Shown here piece after piece: positions 43,901 to 55,200 of a stretch of DNA of 64,000 nt. Every line of letters begins with the position of its first letter. The first letter of the stretch is position 1. The position numbers were made by a program, and so were the translations under genes. The notes beneath the pieces are model-generated. The model was given only the letters and a program-made list of their open reading frames with translations. It searched no databases and had not been told where the DNA came from. Source of the stretch: Phaeosaccion multiseriatum (taxonomy: Eukaryota > Ochrophyta, other classes); contig OZ218958.1 of the NCBI GenBank assembly GCA_965112735.1, forward strand, positions 2,294,001 to 2,358,000, read 5' to 3'.

Positions 43901-45484
43901 TATATGGGGTATGTGGGGTTATATGGGGTTATGTGGGGTTATATGGGTTATGGGCTATGTGGGGTTATATGGGTTATGTGGGATGCGCAGAGTTCGGCGT
44001 GGATGTAATGATGTCGGCACACAATGTCGAGACCGAAGAGGAGCTTTTCGATATTTTGATCGCCTACGCCAAGCAGGCCCTGGAGAGGTTCAGCAGCGTG
44101 CAGGTGAGGGAGTGAGTGAGTGAGTGAGTGAGTGTGTGGGTGAGTGAGTGAGTGAGTGAGTGAGTGAGTGAGTGAGTGAGTGAGTGAGTGGGTGGGTGGG
44201 TGGGTGAGTGAGTGAGTGAGTGAGTGTGTGGGTGAGTGAGTGAGTGAGTGAGTGAGTGAGTGGGTGAGTGAGTGAGTGAGTGAGTGAGTGGGTGAGTGAT
44301 TGAGTGAGTGGGTGAGTGATTGAGTGAGTGGGTGAGTGAGTGAGTGAATGAGTTGGTAAGAGAGTGAGTGAGTGAGTGAATGAGTGAATGAGTGAGTGAG
44401 TGAGTGAGTGAGTGGTTGAGTTGAGTTGAGCAGGTGAGTGAGTGAGTGAGTGAGTGGGTGGGTGGGCGAGTGGGTGCGAGACAGCAGGGAAGGGAAAGAG
44501 CCGCCTATGTGTGTGTGTATGTGGGAGAGAGTGTGTGTGTAAGTGAGAGAGAAAGAGAGTGTGTGTGTAAGTGAGAGAGAGAGAGTGTGTGTGTAAGTAT
44601 GTATATGAGCGTGTCGATGCTCCTACTATACCACCAACTCCTGTATCCCCTCCCCCCTCACAACACCCCCAAACACCCCCAAACACCCCCAAACACCCCC
44701 AAACACCCCCAAACACCCCCAACACACCCCCCCAACACACCCCACCCCTCCCAGGACAAGACCAGCCGTGTGCTCGGCGGCGGTGTGGGTAACCGCTGGG
44801 CCTCTCGCCTCAAGCCCACGGCCACCTACCTGTCGAAGACGGTGCTGGCTGAGTCCGGCCTACCGGAGGAGCGTTTCATGCTGAGGGCAGGGGTTGTAGA
44901 GGCCTTTGCCAGACAGGTGGGGGGGGGGGGGGTCACTGACTTACTGGCGGCGGAGGTGGGAGGGTGGCTGGCGGACGGACGGACGGACTGACTGACTGAC
45001 TGACTGACTGGCCGACTTGACTGACTCACGAAACGAAAGGAACGAACGAATGAACGACGGAACGCACGCACGCACGCACCACGCACGCATTCACGCTCTC
45101 ACTCACTCATTCATTCACCCCCTCCCCACACCCCCGTCCCTCCCCTCTCTTCCCTCTCTCCCCTGACTTGTGAAGGTGGTGATTAAGTTAATGGAGGACA
45201 CGATGCGTTTCTGTCGTAAGGATGTGCAAGACGCCGTCAAGGAATTACTCGCCTTCTCCAGGCAGGGGGGGGCAAGTGTAGCCGTTGGTGATACGGCAGT
45301 GTTTTATAATGCAGATGGTGCGGTACCCGCGGTGAGCAGGGGTGGACCGGAGGCGGTGATTCAGCAGCAGCAGTTGGTGATACAGCAGATGCAGAAGGTC
45401 ATCAAGCAGCAGCAGGAGCAGCTACGGACGCAAAAGGAGCTGCACAAGCAGGCCACCAAAAGCAGCAGCAGCAGGAAGGCTTGA
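38477..45484 (+). CDS. mtlD-like: Mannitol-1-phosphate 5-dehydrogenase-like (MtlD family) with leader and C-terminal extension
   Basis: Twelve exons, phases closing: 38477-38761, 38973-39082, 39740-39826, 40598-40684, 40965-41069, 41568-41668, 42465-42541, 42765-42899, 43322-43475, 43991-44103, 44755-44916, 45176-45484 (TGA), about 574 aa. The exon 3 start is the least certain boundary. A signal-like leader ([15 protein letters not shown]) is followed by the Rossmann motif [22 protein letters not shown] and [18 protein letters not shown] match Mtl[18 protein letters not shown] carries the Lys...Asn...His set expected of polyol-specific long-chain dehydrogenases. MtlD enzymes (about 380 aa) interconvert fructose-6-phosphate and mannitol-1-phosphate with NAD(H), giving mannitol as osmolyte/storage. 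The Gln-rich C-terminal tail is extra, and part of it is encoded by GTTGGTGATACAG copies. Confidence 0.88.
39785..40095 (+). repeat. Tandem duplication of an exon end plus its splice donor
   Basis: GGTTAACGGAGAGGTAGTGG...GTAGTCATTAG|GTGAGG, the 3' end of M1PDH exon 3 and its donor, recurs at about 39785, 39857, 39906, 39978 and 40024. AGGCACTGAGGCAAAACACT intervenes. Each copy keeps the GT, so five competing donors exist; only the first is in the modelled exon. Confidence 0.85.
40310..40575 (+). repeat. CCCCATCCACTACCATCCTCT tandem repeat before an acceptor
   Basis: About 13 copies of a 20-bp unit (CCCATCCACTRCCATCCTCT), ending 20 bp before the acceptor of M1PDH exon 4. (CT)n at 40809-40865 follows in the next intron. 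Confidence 0.92.
41225..41500 (+). repeat. CCTGTCCTCT / CCTATCCTCT repeat in intron
   Basis: Ten-base units with a 60-bp higher-order period (CTCTCGCCTGTCCTCTCTCC), filling the M1PDH intron before the exon at 41568. Confidence 0.9.
41865..42365 (+). repeat. GGATGGCAGTGGATGGATCA repeat in intron
   Basis: About 15 units of GATGGATGGCAGTGGATGGATCATACA (27-bp class). A diverged 85-bp duplication follows at 42263-42410. All of it is in the M1PDH intron 41669-42464. Confidence 0.9.
43080..43315 (+). repeat. (CCCCT)n tract before an acceptor
   Basis: Pentanucleotide CCCCT array running up to CCACAG|CACACTG, the acceptor of M1PDH exon 9. Confidence 0.92.
43476..43700 (+). repeat. GTGTGTGCGTGG repeat from a 5' splice site
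   Basis: The donor GTACGTGG of M1PDH exon 9 runs straight into about 13 copies of the 12-mer GGTGTGTGCGTG. A GGGGTTATATGG repeat follows at 43890-43980, just before the next acceptor. Confidence 0.9.
44104..44470 (+). repeat. (GTGA)n expanding from a 5' splice site
   Basis: The donor GTGAGGGAGTGAG of M1PDH exon 10 continues into about 360 bp of GTGA/GTGG tetranucleotides. Further on, (AAACACCCCC)n at 44665-44715 precedes the acceptor at 44754. Confidence 0.92.
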
Positions 45485-46107
45485 TAGATAGAGGAAAGGA
45501 GAGGAGTGAATAGAGAGGGAGAAGGAAGGCGGCTCGTGTGAGAGACGGATGGACAAGTCAGGCACAGTGCCAAGGCTGCCATGTTGAACAGAACAGAACA
45601 GGGAGGGGGTTGTGCTTGATGCTCTCCCCACAGCTTCAGGAGCAGCAGCAGGAGCAGTGGCAGAGAGGGACGGAGAGGGAGAGTGGGGTAGAGAGAGACA
45701 GAGGGTGAGCGACAGAGAGAGAGAGGCAGAGAGAGAAAGACGAGAGAGAGTGAGATAGAGAGTGAAAGAGGGAGATGGAGAAAGAGAGAAAGAGGCAGAG
45801 AGAGAGAGTGAAAGAGAGAGATGGAGAAAGAGAGAAAGAGAGAGAGGCAGAGAGAGAGATGGAGAAAGAGAAAGAGAGGGAAAGACACAGAGAGAGCTAC
45901 AGATATACTACTTACGTAAGTATAACAATGGATATAGGGTATAACAGTGAGGAACGCACTGGTCACGGGGTTAGTGCAGGCATATGGGATAGGCGTGCAG
46001 GGGGGAGGGAGGGACGGAAGGAGCAGCAGCAGGACCAAACAATTATCTTTGTAAGTACTTAACGAAGTTAATTTTTTTCTGAGATGATGTAGTGATGCTA
46101 CAATCAA

Positions 46108-46139
<32 letters not shown>

Positions 46140-46190
46140 TGAGTGAGTGTGTGTGTCCCCACCCCCCATCCACTGCCATCCCCCCCTCCG
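45485..46190. other. Convergent intergenic region, M1PDH / AHI1
   Basis: No gene is seen. It contains a GAGAGA/GGCAGAGAGAGAAAGA tract at 45680-45895, short AT-rich DNA with CTTACGTAAG near 45911, and a (GT)n tract at 46107-46150. Stop codons of both neighbours face this interval. Confidence 0.6.
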
Positions 46191-47025
46191 CTAGAGGAGT
46201 CTCTCCCCCTCCTCTCCAAGGGCTCCTGGTACTCTGTACACAAGTGATCCCGTCACCCCCCCGGGCCCCCCTCCCCCCCCCCCTCCTCCTCCTCCTCCTG
46301 CTCCTCCTGCTCCTCCTCCTCCTCCTCCTCCTCCTCCTCCTCCTCCTCCTCCTCCTCCAAGCAAAGGTGTCTTACTATTCCCCTCCCTCCCCTCCGTCTG
46401 TTCTCCTTCGTCAACTGCCATCGCCCCCCTGCCCTCCTCCTCCCCACCCCCTGCCTGATGGACCGCCAATGTTGCCGCAGTAGCAGCAACCCTCGCCATG
46501 GAGAACGATAAGCCCGCCCCGCCTCCACCTCCCTCCCCTCCCAGCCCCCCTCCCGTGAAGGACAGCCCCAAGGCCTTGCTACGAAGGCGCATTTGCCTGA
46601 GGTCTCGGAGACGTTTTCGATTGTCCATTCGTCGCTGAGCTTCGGCATCGAGAGTGGCGCTGTCCATGTTGTTATCGTCGTCGTCGTCCATCTGGTGTGT
46701 CGAGGGGAGGGAGGAGAGGGAGGGGAGAGAAGGAGGGGAGGGAGGAGAGGGAGGAGAGGGAGGGGAGGGAGGAGAGGGAGGGGAGAGAAGGAGGGGAGAG
46801 AGGAGAGGGAGGAGAGGGAGGGGAGGGAGGGGAGAGAAGGAGGGGAGGGAGGAGGGAGAGGCAGGGAGGGAAGTAGGAAAGAGGGAGGGAGGGAGGGAGG
46901 GGGAGAATAGAGGTAGAGATGGAGAGAGAGGAAGAGTGTGAGAGGGTAATGGTGATGTATGGAGGACATCTGCCCGGAAGCAGCAGGAGTTGGTGATGCA
47001 GACACCATCTCGCAGGTGCGTGTGG

Positions 47026-47065
<40 letters not shown>

Positions 47066-50000
47066 GCGTGTGCGCTTTTGGTTGCGTGTGTGTGTGTTTG
47101 TGTGTGGGTGCGTGTGTGTGCGTGCGTCCCTGTACCCACCCCTTCCCCCCCCCAACTTCGCTTACCTGCGTGAGCACAACGTGAGGATCCCCGGGATTCT
47201 TCTCTCCGTAATAGAGCAGCACGGATGCGTCCTCGGCATATCTATGGGAAGTCAATGAAAGACAGTAAGGCAATGATCAGTTCGTCATGTAAGTCAATGA
47301 GCCATGGACTGCCGCCTTTATTAGAACTACGAAAAGATGGAAAGAAGGAAGGAAGGAAGGAGGGCAGGGAGACAGAAAGAAAGAAAGAAAGGAAGGAAGG
47401 ATGTCCATGGATATAAACACTAATAACGTAATGAGCTCGGGAAGCCAACGGAAACGAACGATCAACATACAACATGCAAACATACCCGGCCAACAGCAAC
47501 AACACCACACAACAACACCTCATCAACACCACATCAGCACCTCATCAACACACATACGACATCCACCCAACATACCCTGCCAAGGCCACGACGTGTTGTG
47601 AGGGATGCCACGCCACATCCCTGAGGACACAGTTCAGTCCAAGGTGCTGGAGCCTGCAGCGCACTCGACGGCCTGATGATGCTTCCCACACGTGCACCTG
47701 TTGGTTATATGAGGGGGGGGGGGGGGAGGGAGGGGAGGGAGAGAGTGAGTTGAATAAGAGAGGAAGGAGAGGGAGAGAGAGGAGGGGGAGAGGGAGAGGG
47801 GAGAGGGAGAGGGAGGGAGGGGGAAAGGCACTGATGACTCACCCTCCCGTCCTCGGAGCCCGCCAGCACGAAACGTCCGTCGGGACTGAAGCGAGCGCGG
47901 ACAAGGTGAGACTCCACACTTCCCCCGGGGTAGCCGGAGTTCACCTGTGTGTGTGTGTGTGTGTGTGCGTGTGTGTGTGTGTGTGAGTGTGCGTGTGTGT
48001 GCGTGTGTGTGTGTGGGTGGGTGCGTGTGCGTGTGCGTGTGCGTGTGCATTTTGTATGATGACATCGATTGGTTTGGAAAAGAGGGGTGGGGGAGATGGC
48101 AGTGCATTAGGGCAGCAGTGGATGGATGGCAATGGATGGATGGCAATGGATGGATAGCAATGGATGGATAGCAATGGATGGATAGCAATGGATGGATGGC
48201 AATGGATGGATCGCGTGGGCTCGCCATTCACAGTGTGAGGGGGCAGGGATTGAAAGTCACCAGTGAGTGACGAGGGGGGGGGGGTTGAAAGTCACCAGTG
48301 AGTGACGTTGCCAGTCACAGTGAGAGAGAAAGAGAGAGAGCAAGAAATGATGATACCGTGGGGGCAGGGATTGAAACTCAAACTCCAACTCCAACTCCAT
48401 ACGGTACTGAAGATAAAGCTCAAGCTAAAGCTAAAGCTCCAACTCAAACTCAAACTCCATCTCCATACTGTACTGAACCTGAAGCTGAAGCTAAAGAACA
48501 ACATACACACTGTACTGGAACCTGAAGCTAAAGCTCAAAGCTCAAAGCTCAAACTCACCAGATGGTAGGAGCTAAGGTCGAACATGCGAAGCGTGCTGTT
48601 GTGAGCTTGCACAAGAAGGTGTGCTCGGATCCGTCGAGGGGAGATGCTCAGCGATGTGATGGCCAAGCCGGAGAGCTCTTTGTGTTGAAGCTTGCGGAGT
48701 ATGGTGTAGCTGGACGGGTTGTCAGCGGCCGAGCCCTGGAATTAGTTTTGGGGGGAAGGGGGAGGAGGAGGAGGCGGAGAGGGGAGGGAGAGGAGGAGGA
48801 GGAGGGAGAGGAAGAGGGGGAAGAGGAGGAGGAGGGGGAGGAGGAGGAGGAGGAGGAGGAGGAGGAGGAGGGGGAGGAGGGGGAGGAGGAGAAGGAGGAG
48901 GAGGAGGAGGAGGAGGAGGAGGAGGAGAAGGAGGAGGAGGAGGAAAAGGAGGCGAAAGAGGAGGAGGAGGAGGAGGAGGAAAAGGAGGAGAAGGAGGAGA
49001 AAGAAGAGGAGGAGGAAAAGGAGGAGGAGGAGGAGAAAGAGGAGGAGGAGGAAAAGGAGGAGAAAGAGGAGGAGGAGGAGGAGGAGGAGGAGGAGGAGGA
49101 GGATGAGGAGGAGGAGAAGGAGGAGGAGGAGGAGGAGGAGGAGGAGGAGGAGGAGGAGGAGGAGGAGGAGGAGGAGGAGGAGGAGGAGGAGGAGGAGGAG
49201 GAGGTGGCTGTCAGGCAAGGTACACACCCCTTCCCTCCTCGCCCCTCGCTCCCTCCAGCATGAGACAGCACTCCACATCCCCCCTCCGTGCCTTACCATT
49301 GACTGCCACGTCCTGCCTTCCTCCCCTCTCTTCCTTCCTCCTTCTCTCTCTTCCTCCTTCTCTCTCTTCCTCCATCCCTCCCTCCCTCCCTCCCTCCTCC
49401 CTCCCTCCCTCCGTCCCTCCCTCTCCCTTTGTATCACCAACCCCCTCACCTTCCTCCACACGAGAATCATGCCCTTGCCATCCCCTGAGTAGAGCCTCCC
49501 GTTGGGCACATCGTACACTAACGCGTTCACATGGCTGGGAATAGAGGAGGGGATGGATGGATGGCAGCGGATGGGCAGTGCATGGGGGAAGGAGGAGGGG
49601 ATGGTAGTGGATGGGGGAAGGGGGAGGGGATGGCAGTGAATGAGGGGACGTAGATAGCTATCTCTAGTACCCCCTTACCACACCTTTAACCCCCTCAACC
49701 GCCCATTACGGCACGAGAACGCCCGTTAACCCACCTCTCATGAATGGGTCTTCCTCCCAAGATGCCCAGCTGCACACTTGCTATTTGCCGGCCCCCCTTT
49801 GATGATGAGGGGGGGAGGGGTCCCGACAACCCACCACCTTCCCCCGCTCCTCCTCCTGCCCCTCCTCCTGCCCCTCCTCCTGCCCCTCCTCCTCCCCCCC
49901 CTCCCCCCCCCCCTCCGGGTGCTTGTGGGGGTGGTGGTAAGAGATCCCACAGCCGGAGGTTTCCGTCGTACGCCCCTGTCACCACCAGCCTACTCTGATA

Positions 50001-52201
50001 CGCCAGTTGTGAATTGTTGCCGTTGTTGGGGTGGTTGGGATTGAGATTGGGCATCGCGTCTCGGGCGGAGGAGGGCTCTCTTCCTCTCCCCACTTGGCCT
50101 CCTGCCTCTCGCGGGGTAGCGCTGCTGCTGCTTACCCCTCCCTCCCCTCCTCCATCCACTGCCATCCCTCCCCCTCCAACGAAGACAGGCATGGGGAGGA
50201 ACACAGCGGCGTACACGAAACAGGGTGGGGTGTGGAGGAGGTCTGACTGCAAGAAAGGGTTGTGCACCTGGGGGGGGGGGGGGATGGCAGTGGATGAGGG
50301 GAGGGGAGGGGAAGGGGAGGGGAGTAGAGAGGGGGTGAGGGGGACGTTGAGGGAGGGAAGTGTCTCTCCCTCTCCCCCTCTCTCTCTGTCTCAATCTCGC
50401 TTTCTGTCTCGCTCACTCTCCCTCCCCCTCTCTCTTTCCCTCTCTCCCTCCCTCCTTCCCTCCCTCCTCACCCCTCCCTCCCTCCCTCCCTCCCTCCCTC
50501 CTTCCCTCCCTCCCTCCCTCCCTCCCTCCCTCCTTCCCTCCCTCCCTCCCTCCCTCCCTCCCTCCCTCCCTCCCTCCCCTCCCCCTTCCCCTGCCTCTCC
50601 CACTTTCATGTCTCACCCTTGATTTGGTGCCCCTTGGGGTGTCTCTGTCTCGGTCTCTACTTCTTTCTCTCTCTCCATCTCGTGGGGTAGAGGTGTTGGA
50701 GGGGCCACGTCGAGGAGTCTCCATGACTGTTGGTGATACGGTGGGTGGTAAAGAAGTTGGTGGTACAGTAGAGGAATAGTAGATAGTGATACAGCAGGTG
50801 GCGGTACAGCAGTCAGTGATACAGTGATACCGCAACAGCTAGTGATACAGCAGTTGGTGATACATCTATAATGTGATAGCTGCTCAGAGGAGGCATATGG
50901 ACAGGCAGGCATGTGGGCAGGCAGACAGACCCTCACCATCTCGGCTCTTCCTCCTTGCGGCGACACTGGAGGGGGGGGAGGTGATGCGCCACACCTGACA
51001 AGCCACAGGGAACGAGAGGGAGAGAGAGGGAAGAGACACACACATACAGAGAGAGAGACACACGCACACATGGAGAGAGAGAGACGCAAAGAGTGAGAGA
51101 GAGGGAAGAGACACACACATACAGAGAGAGAGACACACGCACACATGGAGAGAGAGAGAGACGCAAAGAGTGAGAGAGAGGGGAGTGACACACACACAGA
51201 GAGAGGGGGAGAGAGGGAAGTGACACACACGCACAGAGAGAGAGAGACACACGCACACATGGAGAGAGAGAGAGACGCAAAGAGTGAGAGAGAGGGGAGT
51301 GACACACACACACACAGAGGGAGAGAGAGAGGCGCACGAACACAGAGAGACAAGAACACACATGCACACACACAAAGAGAGAAACAGACACGCACGCATG
51401 GGAGCGAAGGCGGGAGGGAGGAACAGTGCGGAGTTTGAGTACGCGTCAAGCACACACACAGCTAGGAGTGCTTATGAGCCTCCCCTGACCCCCCCAACCA
51501 CCTTGAAAGTTCCCTCCTTCCCGCCCTCCCTCCCTCTCTCCCTCCCTCCCTCCCTCCCTCCCTCCCTCCCTCCCTCCTTCCCTCCTTCCCTCCCTCCTTC
51601 CCTCCCTCCCTCACTCTCTCCCTCCCTCCCTCCCTCCCTCCCTCTCTCCCTCTCTCCCTCCCTCCCTCCTTACCTCCTTCCCTCCCTCCCTCCCTCCCTC
51701 TTTCCCGCCTTCCCTCCCTCCTTCCCTCCCTCTCTCCCTCCCTCCCTACCTCCCTCCCTCCCTCCCTCCCTCCTTCTCTCCCTCCCTCCCTCCCTACCTC
51801 CCTACCTCCCTCCCTCCCTCCGTCCCTCCGTCCCTCCTCCCCTCCTTACCTCCTTCTCTCCCTCCCCCCCTCCCTCCGTCCCTCCCTCCTACCTCCTTAC
51901 CTCCTTACCTCCTTCCCTCCCTCCCTCCCTCCCTCCGTCCCTCCCTCCATCTGTATCACCAACCTCCTCACCTTGGAAGTCCCATCTGCGGAGGCCGAAA
52001 GGAGCATGGAGTCATTCTCGCTCCACTGAAGGTCGTACACAACGCTTCGATGCCCCTCGAGTTCACACCGAGACTTGCCGGTTTCCGGGTCGATGAGGCG
52101 GATCGGGAATTGGCCTGATGGGGGCGGAGGAGGAGGAGGAGAAGGAGGAGGAGGAGGAGGAGGAGGAGGAGGAGGAGGAGGAGGAGGAGGAGGAAGAGGA
52201 G

Positions 52202-52233
<32 letters not shown>

Positions 52234-55200
52234 GGAGGAGGAGGAGGAGGAGGAGGAGGAACGCTAAGCGAAGGCCAGCTAAGCTGAGCTAGCTGGTTGG
52301 TCGGTCGGTCGATCTTCAAGTCGCAGAAATAGGTAGCCCCCCTGCTTCCCCCCTCCCCCTCCCCGCCTCTCCTCCCCTTCCCCCTCACCCCCCCCTCCCC
52401 TTCCTCTTCCCCTTCCTCTTCCCCTTCCTCTTCCCCCTCCCCCCCTTCCCCCCCCCCTTACTCCCTCAGTCACCTACCCACCTTGAACAGGCTCATCGCA
52501 GCATGCCACCGCCAACAAATGGCCGGAGTGACTGAAGGCCACGGTCATGGCCCCCCGGGGTCCCACATACAGCCTGGGTATGAGTAAGTCAGTGAATGAG
52601 TGAGTAAGTCCGTGCGTGAGAGAGTGAATGGGTGAGTAGTAAGTCAGTGAGTGAGGGAATGAGTAAGTCAGTGAGTGGGTGAATGGGGGAGGGAGAGAGT
52701 CAGTGCCTGGTGTCAGCCAGTCAGTCGATCAGTCAGTCGATCAGTCAGTCGATCAGTCAGTCAGTCAGTCAGTCAGTCAGTCAATCAGTCAGTCAGTCAG
52801 TCAGCCAGTCACGCCGTCAATGAATGACACAAGTCAATGAATCACAAATGTCAAAGAAGGACCTACCTGTGCATGAGACGCTGCGGAAGCACACACCCCT
52901 CAGAGGGGTCTCTAAGACGCTTCAGCCGCAGAGCAGACGCCGCCTGAGCATGCGCGAGAGGGCCCATGCCTCGGCTTCCTCCTCCTCCCCCTCCCCCTCT
53001 CCCTCCTCCTTCTACGCTCTTACGCCGAAGGTGCCCTGACTGACCAGAGCCGCCGGCCCCTCCTGATGTGAAGATGAGGTGAGGTGCAGGAGGGATGGGA
53101 GAGGAGGAGGAGGAGGAGGAGGAGGAGGAGGAGGAGGAGGAGGAGGAGGAGGAGGTGCAAGGCGATGTGAGTGATGGCTGCCGAGCGGTGGATAGAGGAT
53201 GGCAGCAGAGGGTAGCAGCAAAGGATCAAGCCAATCCAGAGAGGCGGCCTGTCTTTTGACCCTGCTCTGCTCATATGCCTCTACTCTGCTCAGTTTCAGT
53301 CTCAGTCTCAGCTTTAGCTCCATGTTCCGTTCCAATTTCAGTTTCAGTAAGCCGCCTGGTCCTGCCCTGTGCGCTGTGTCGCCAACTGCTGCTTCTACAC
53401 CACCAACTGCTGCTGTATCATCACCAATTCCTCTCCCTCACTCCTCTCCACTCCCTCCCTCCCTCCCTCCCTCCCTCCCACTACCTCCCACTCACCCGCA
53501 CCCCCTCCTCCAAGAGCCTCCCCTTGCCCGAGTGTGCGAAGGTCATCAAGCGTGATGTTGTGAGCCTCGACTTCGTGAGGAGCAGAGGGACGCCTCATGA
53601 CTGTGAGAGGGGCTCGACGGACGGAGGGGAAGACAGACACAGAGAGAGTGGACGGGTAGGGCTGGCGCCGGGCCATCAGATACTGTGGGGGGAGGGAGGG
53701 AGGGAGGGAGGGAGGGAGGGAGGGAGGGAGGGAGGGAGGGAGGGAGGAAGGGAGGGAGGGAGGGAGGGAGGGAGGGAGGGAGTGCAGAGTAGAATATGTT
53801 GAGAGAGGCGAAGGGAGGGCGGGAGTGGATGGACGGATTTGTGACAAAAAAGAGCAGACAGAGGCATACGAGTAACAGAGAGAGGCATGTCTACGAACAC
53901 ACACACATTTTGAACTTCGACTTGAAGAGCATTTCCACATCCCTCTTCTCTCTATCTCTCCTCCCTTCCCCCCCCCCTCCCCTTCTCCCTCTCCCTCCCT
54001 CCCTCTCTCCCTCCTACCCACCCTCCCCCTTCCCCTCCCCTCCCACCCTTCCCCTTCCCCTCCCCTCCCTCCCTCCCTCCCTCCCTCCCTCCCTCCCTCC
54101 CTCCCTCCCACCCTCCGTCCGTATCACCAACTCCCTTACCTGCAAGTAGACGGGAGGCACCTCCGGAGCGACTGGTGGAGGAGCAGTCTCGAGGCCCCGC
54201 CAACGTGCCTGCCACTTGGTCAGTCTGCCCGGCTTCTGATAATAGTACAACTGGAGCTTCGTTCCGCACTGCGACCAAGCCTTGAGAGGGCGTATGGACA
54301 GGCCCGTCGATGGGTCGATCCCTAGGCTAGGAGAGCAAGTCGCGGTGGTAGTGGTGGTAGCGCCACCTCCCCCGAGGGTCGATGATTGGAAGCTCCCACC
54401 GATGCGTGCACTGCTGTGTGTTATCGTTGTCATTTTCTTGCCGAAACTCGGGGCGTGCTCCCCTTCTCCTCCTCCTCCTCCTCCTCCTGCTCCTCCTCCT
54501 CCTCCTCCTCCTCCTCCTCCTCCTCCTCCTCCTCCTCCTCCTCCTCCTCCTCCTCCTCCTCCTCCGAAGGTTCTCTCAAGAGTGGCGGCCGCCTTGTCCC
54601 CTGCCCCCCTCCGAGGAGACATGACCTCCAGCGTGTCTGAGTGTGTGCCTGAGTGTGTGCCTGAGTGTGTGCCTGACTCTGACAGCAGTTGAGTGCGCGC
54701 TTTGTAATCTTCCTCGGGCCCCGGGGGACTCCGGGTTGCGATGTTCGCTTCTCCGTTCTGCGGCACGGCGTGAGAGAGGGAGAGAGAGAGTGCGCGGGTG
54801 TGTGTGAGAGAGATGGGGGAGGAGGAGAGAGAGAGAGGGAGAGGGAGAGACAAAAGAGGAAGAAACAGAGAAGAGAGAAGGCCACAAACCTGCCCGCCCC
54901 CGTATGTCTGAGCCTGCCCAGTCCTCTGTCCATATACCTGCCCAGTCCTCTGCCCATACACCTGCCCAGTCCTCTGTCCATATACCTGAGTCCTCTGCCC
55001 ATATACCCTGCCCAGTCCTCTGTCCATATACCTGAGTCCTCTGCGCATATACGTGTCCAGTCCTCTGTCCATATACCTGCCCAGTCCTCTGCCCATATAC
55101 CTGCCCAGTCCTCTGTCCATATACCTGAGTCCTCTGCCCATATACCCTGCCCAGTCCTCTGTCCATATACGTGAGTCCTCTGCCCATATACCTGTCCAGT

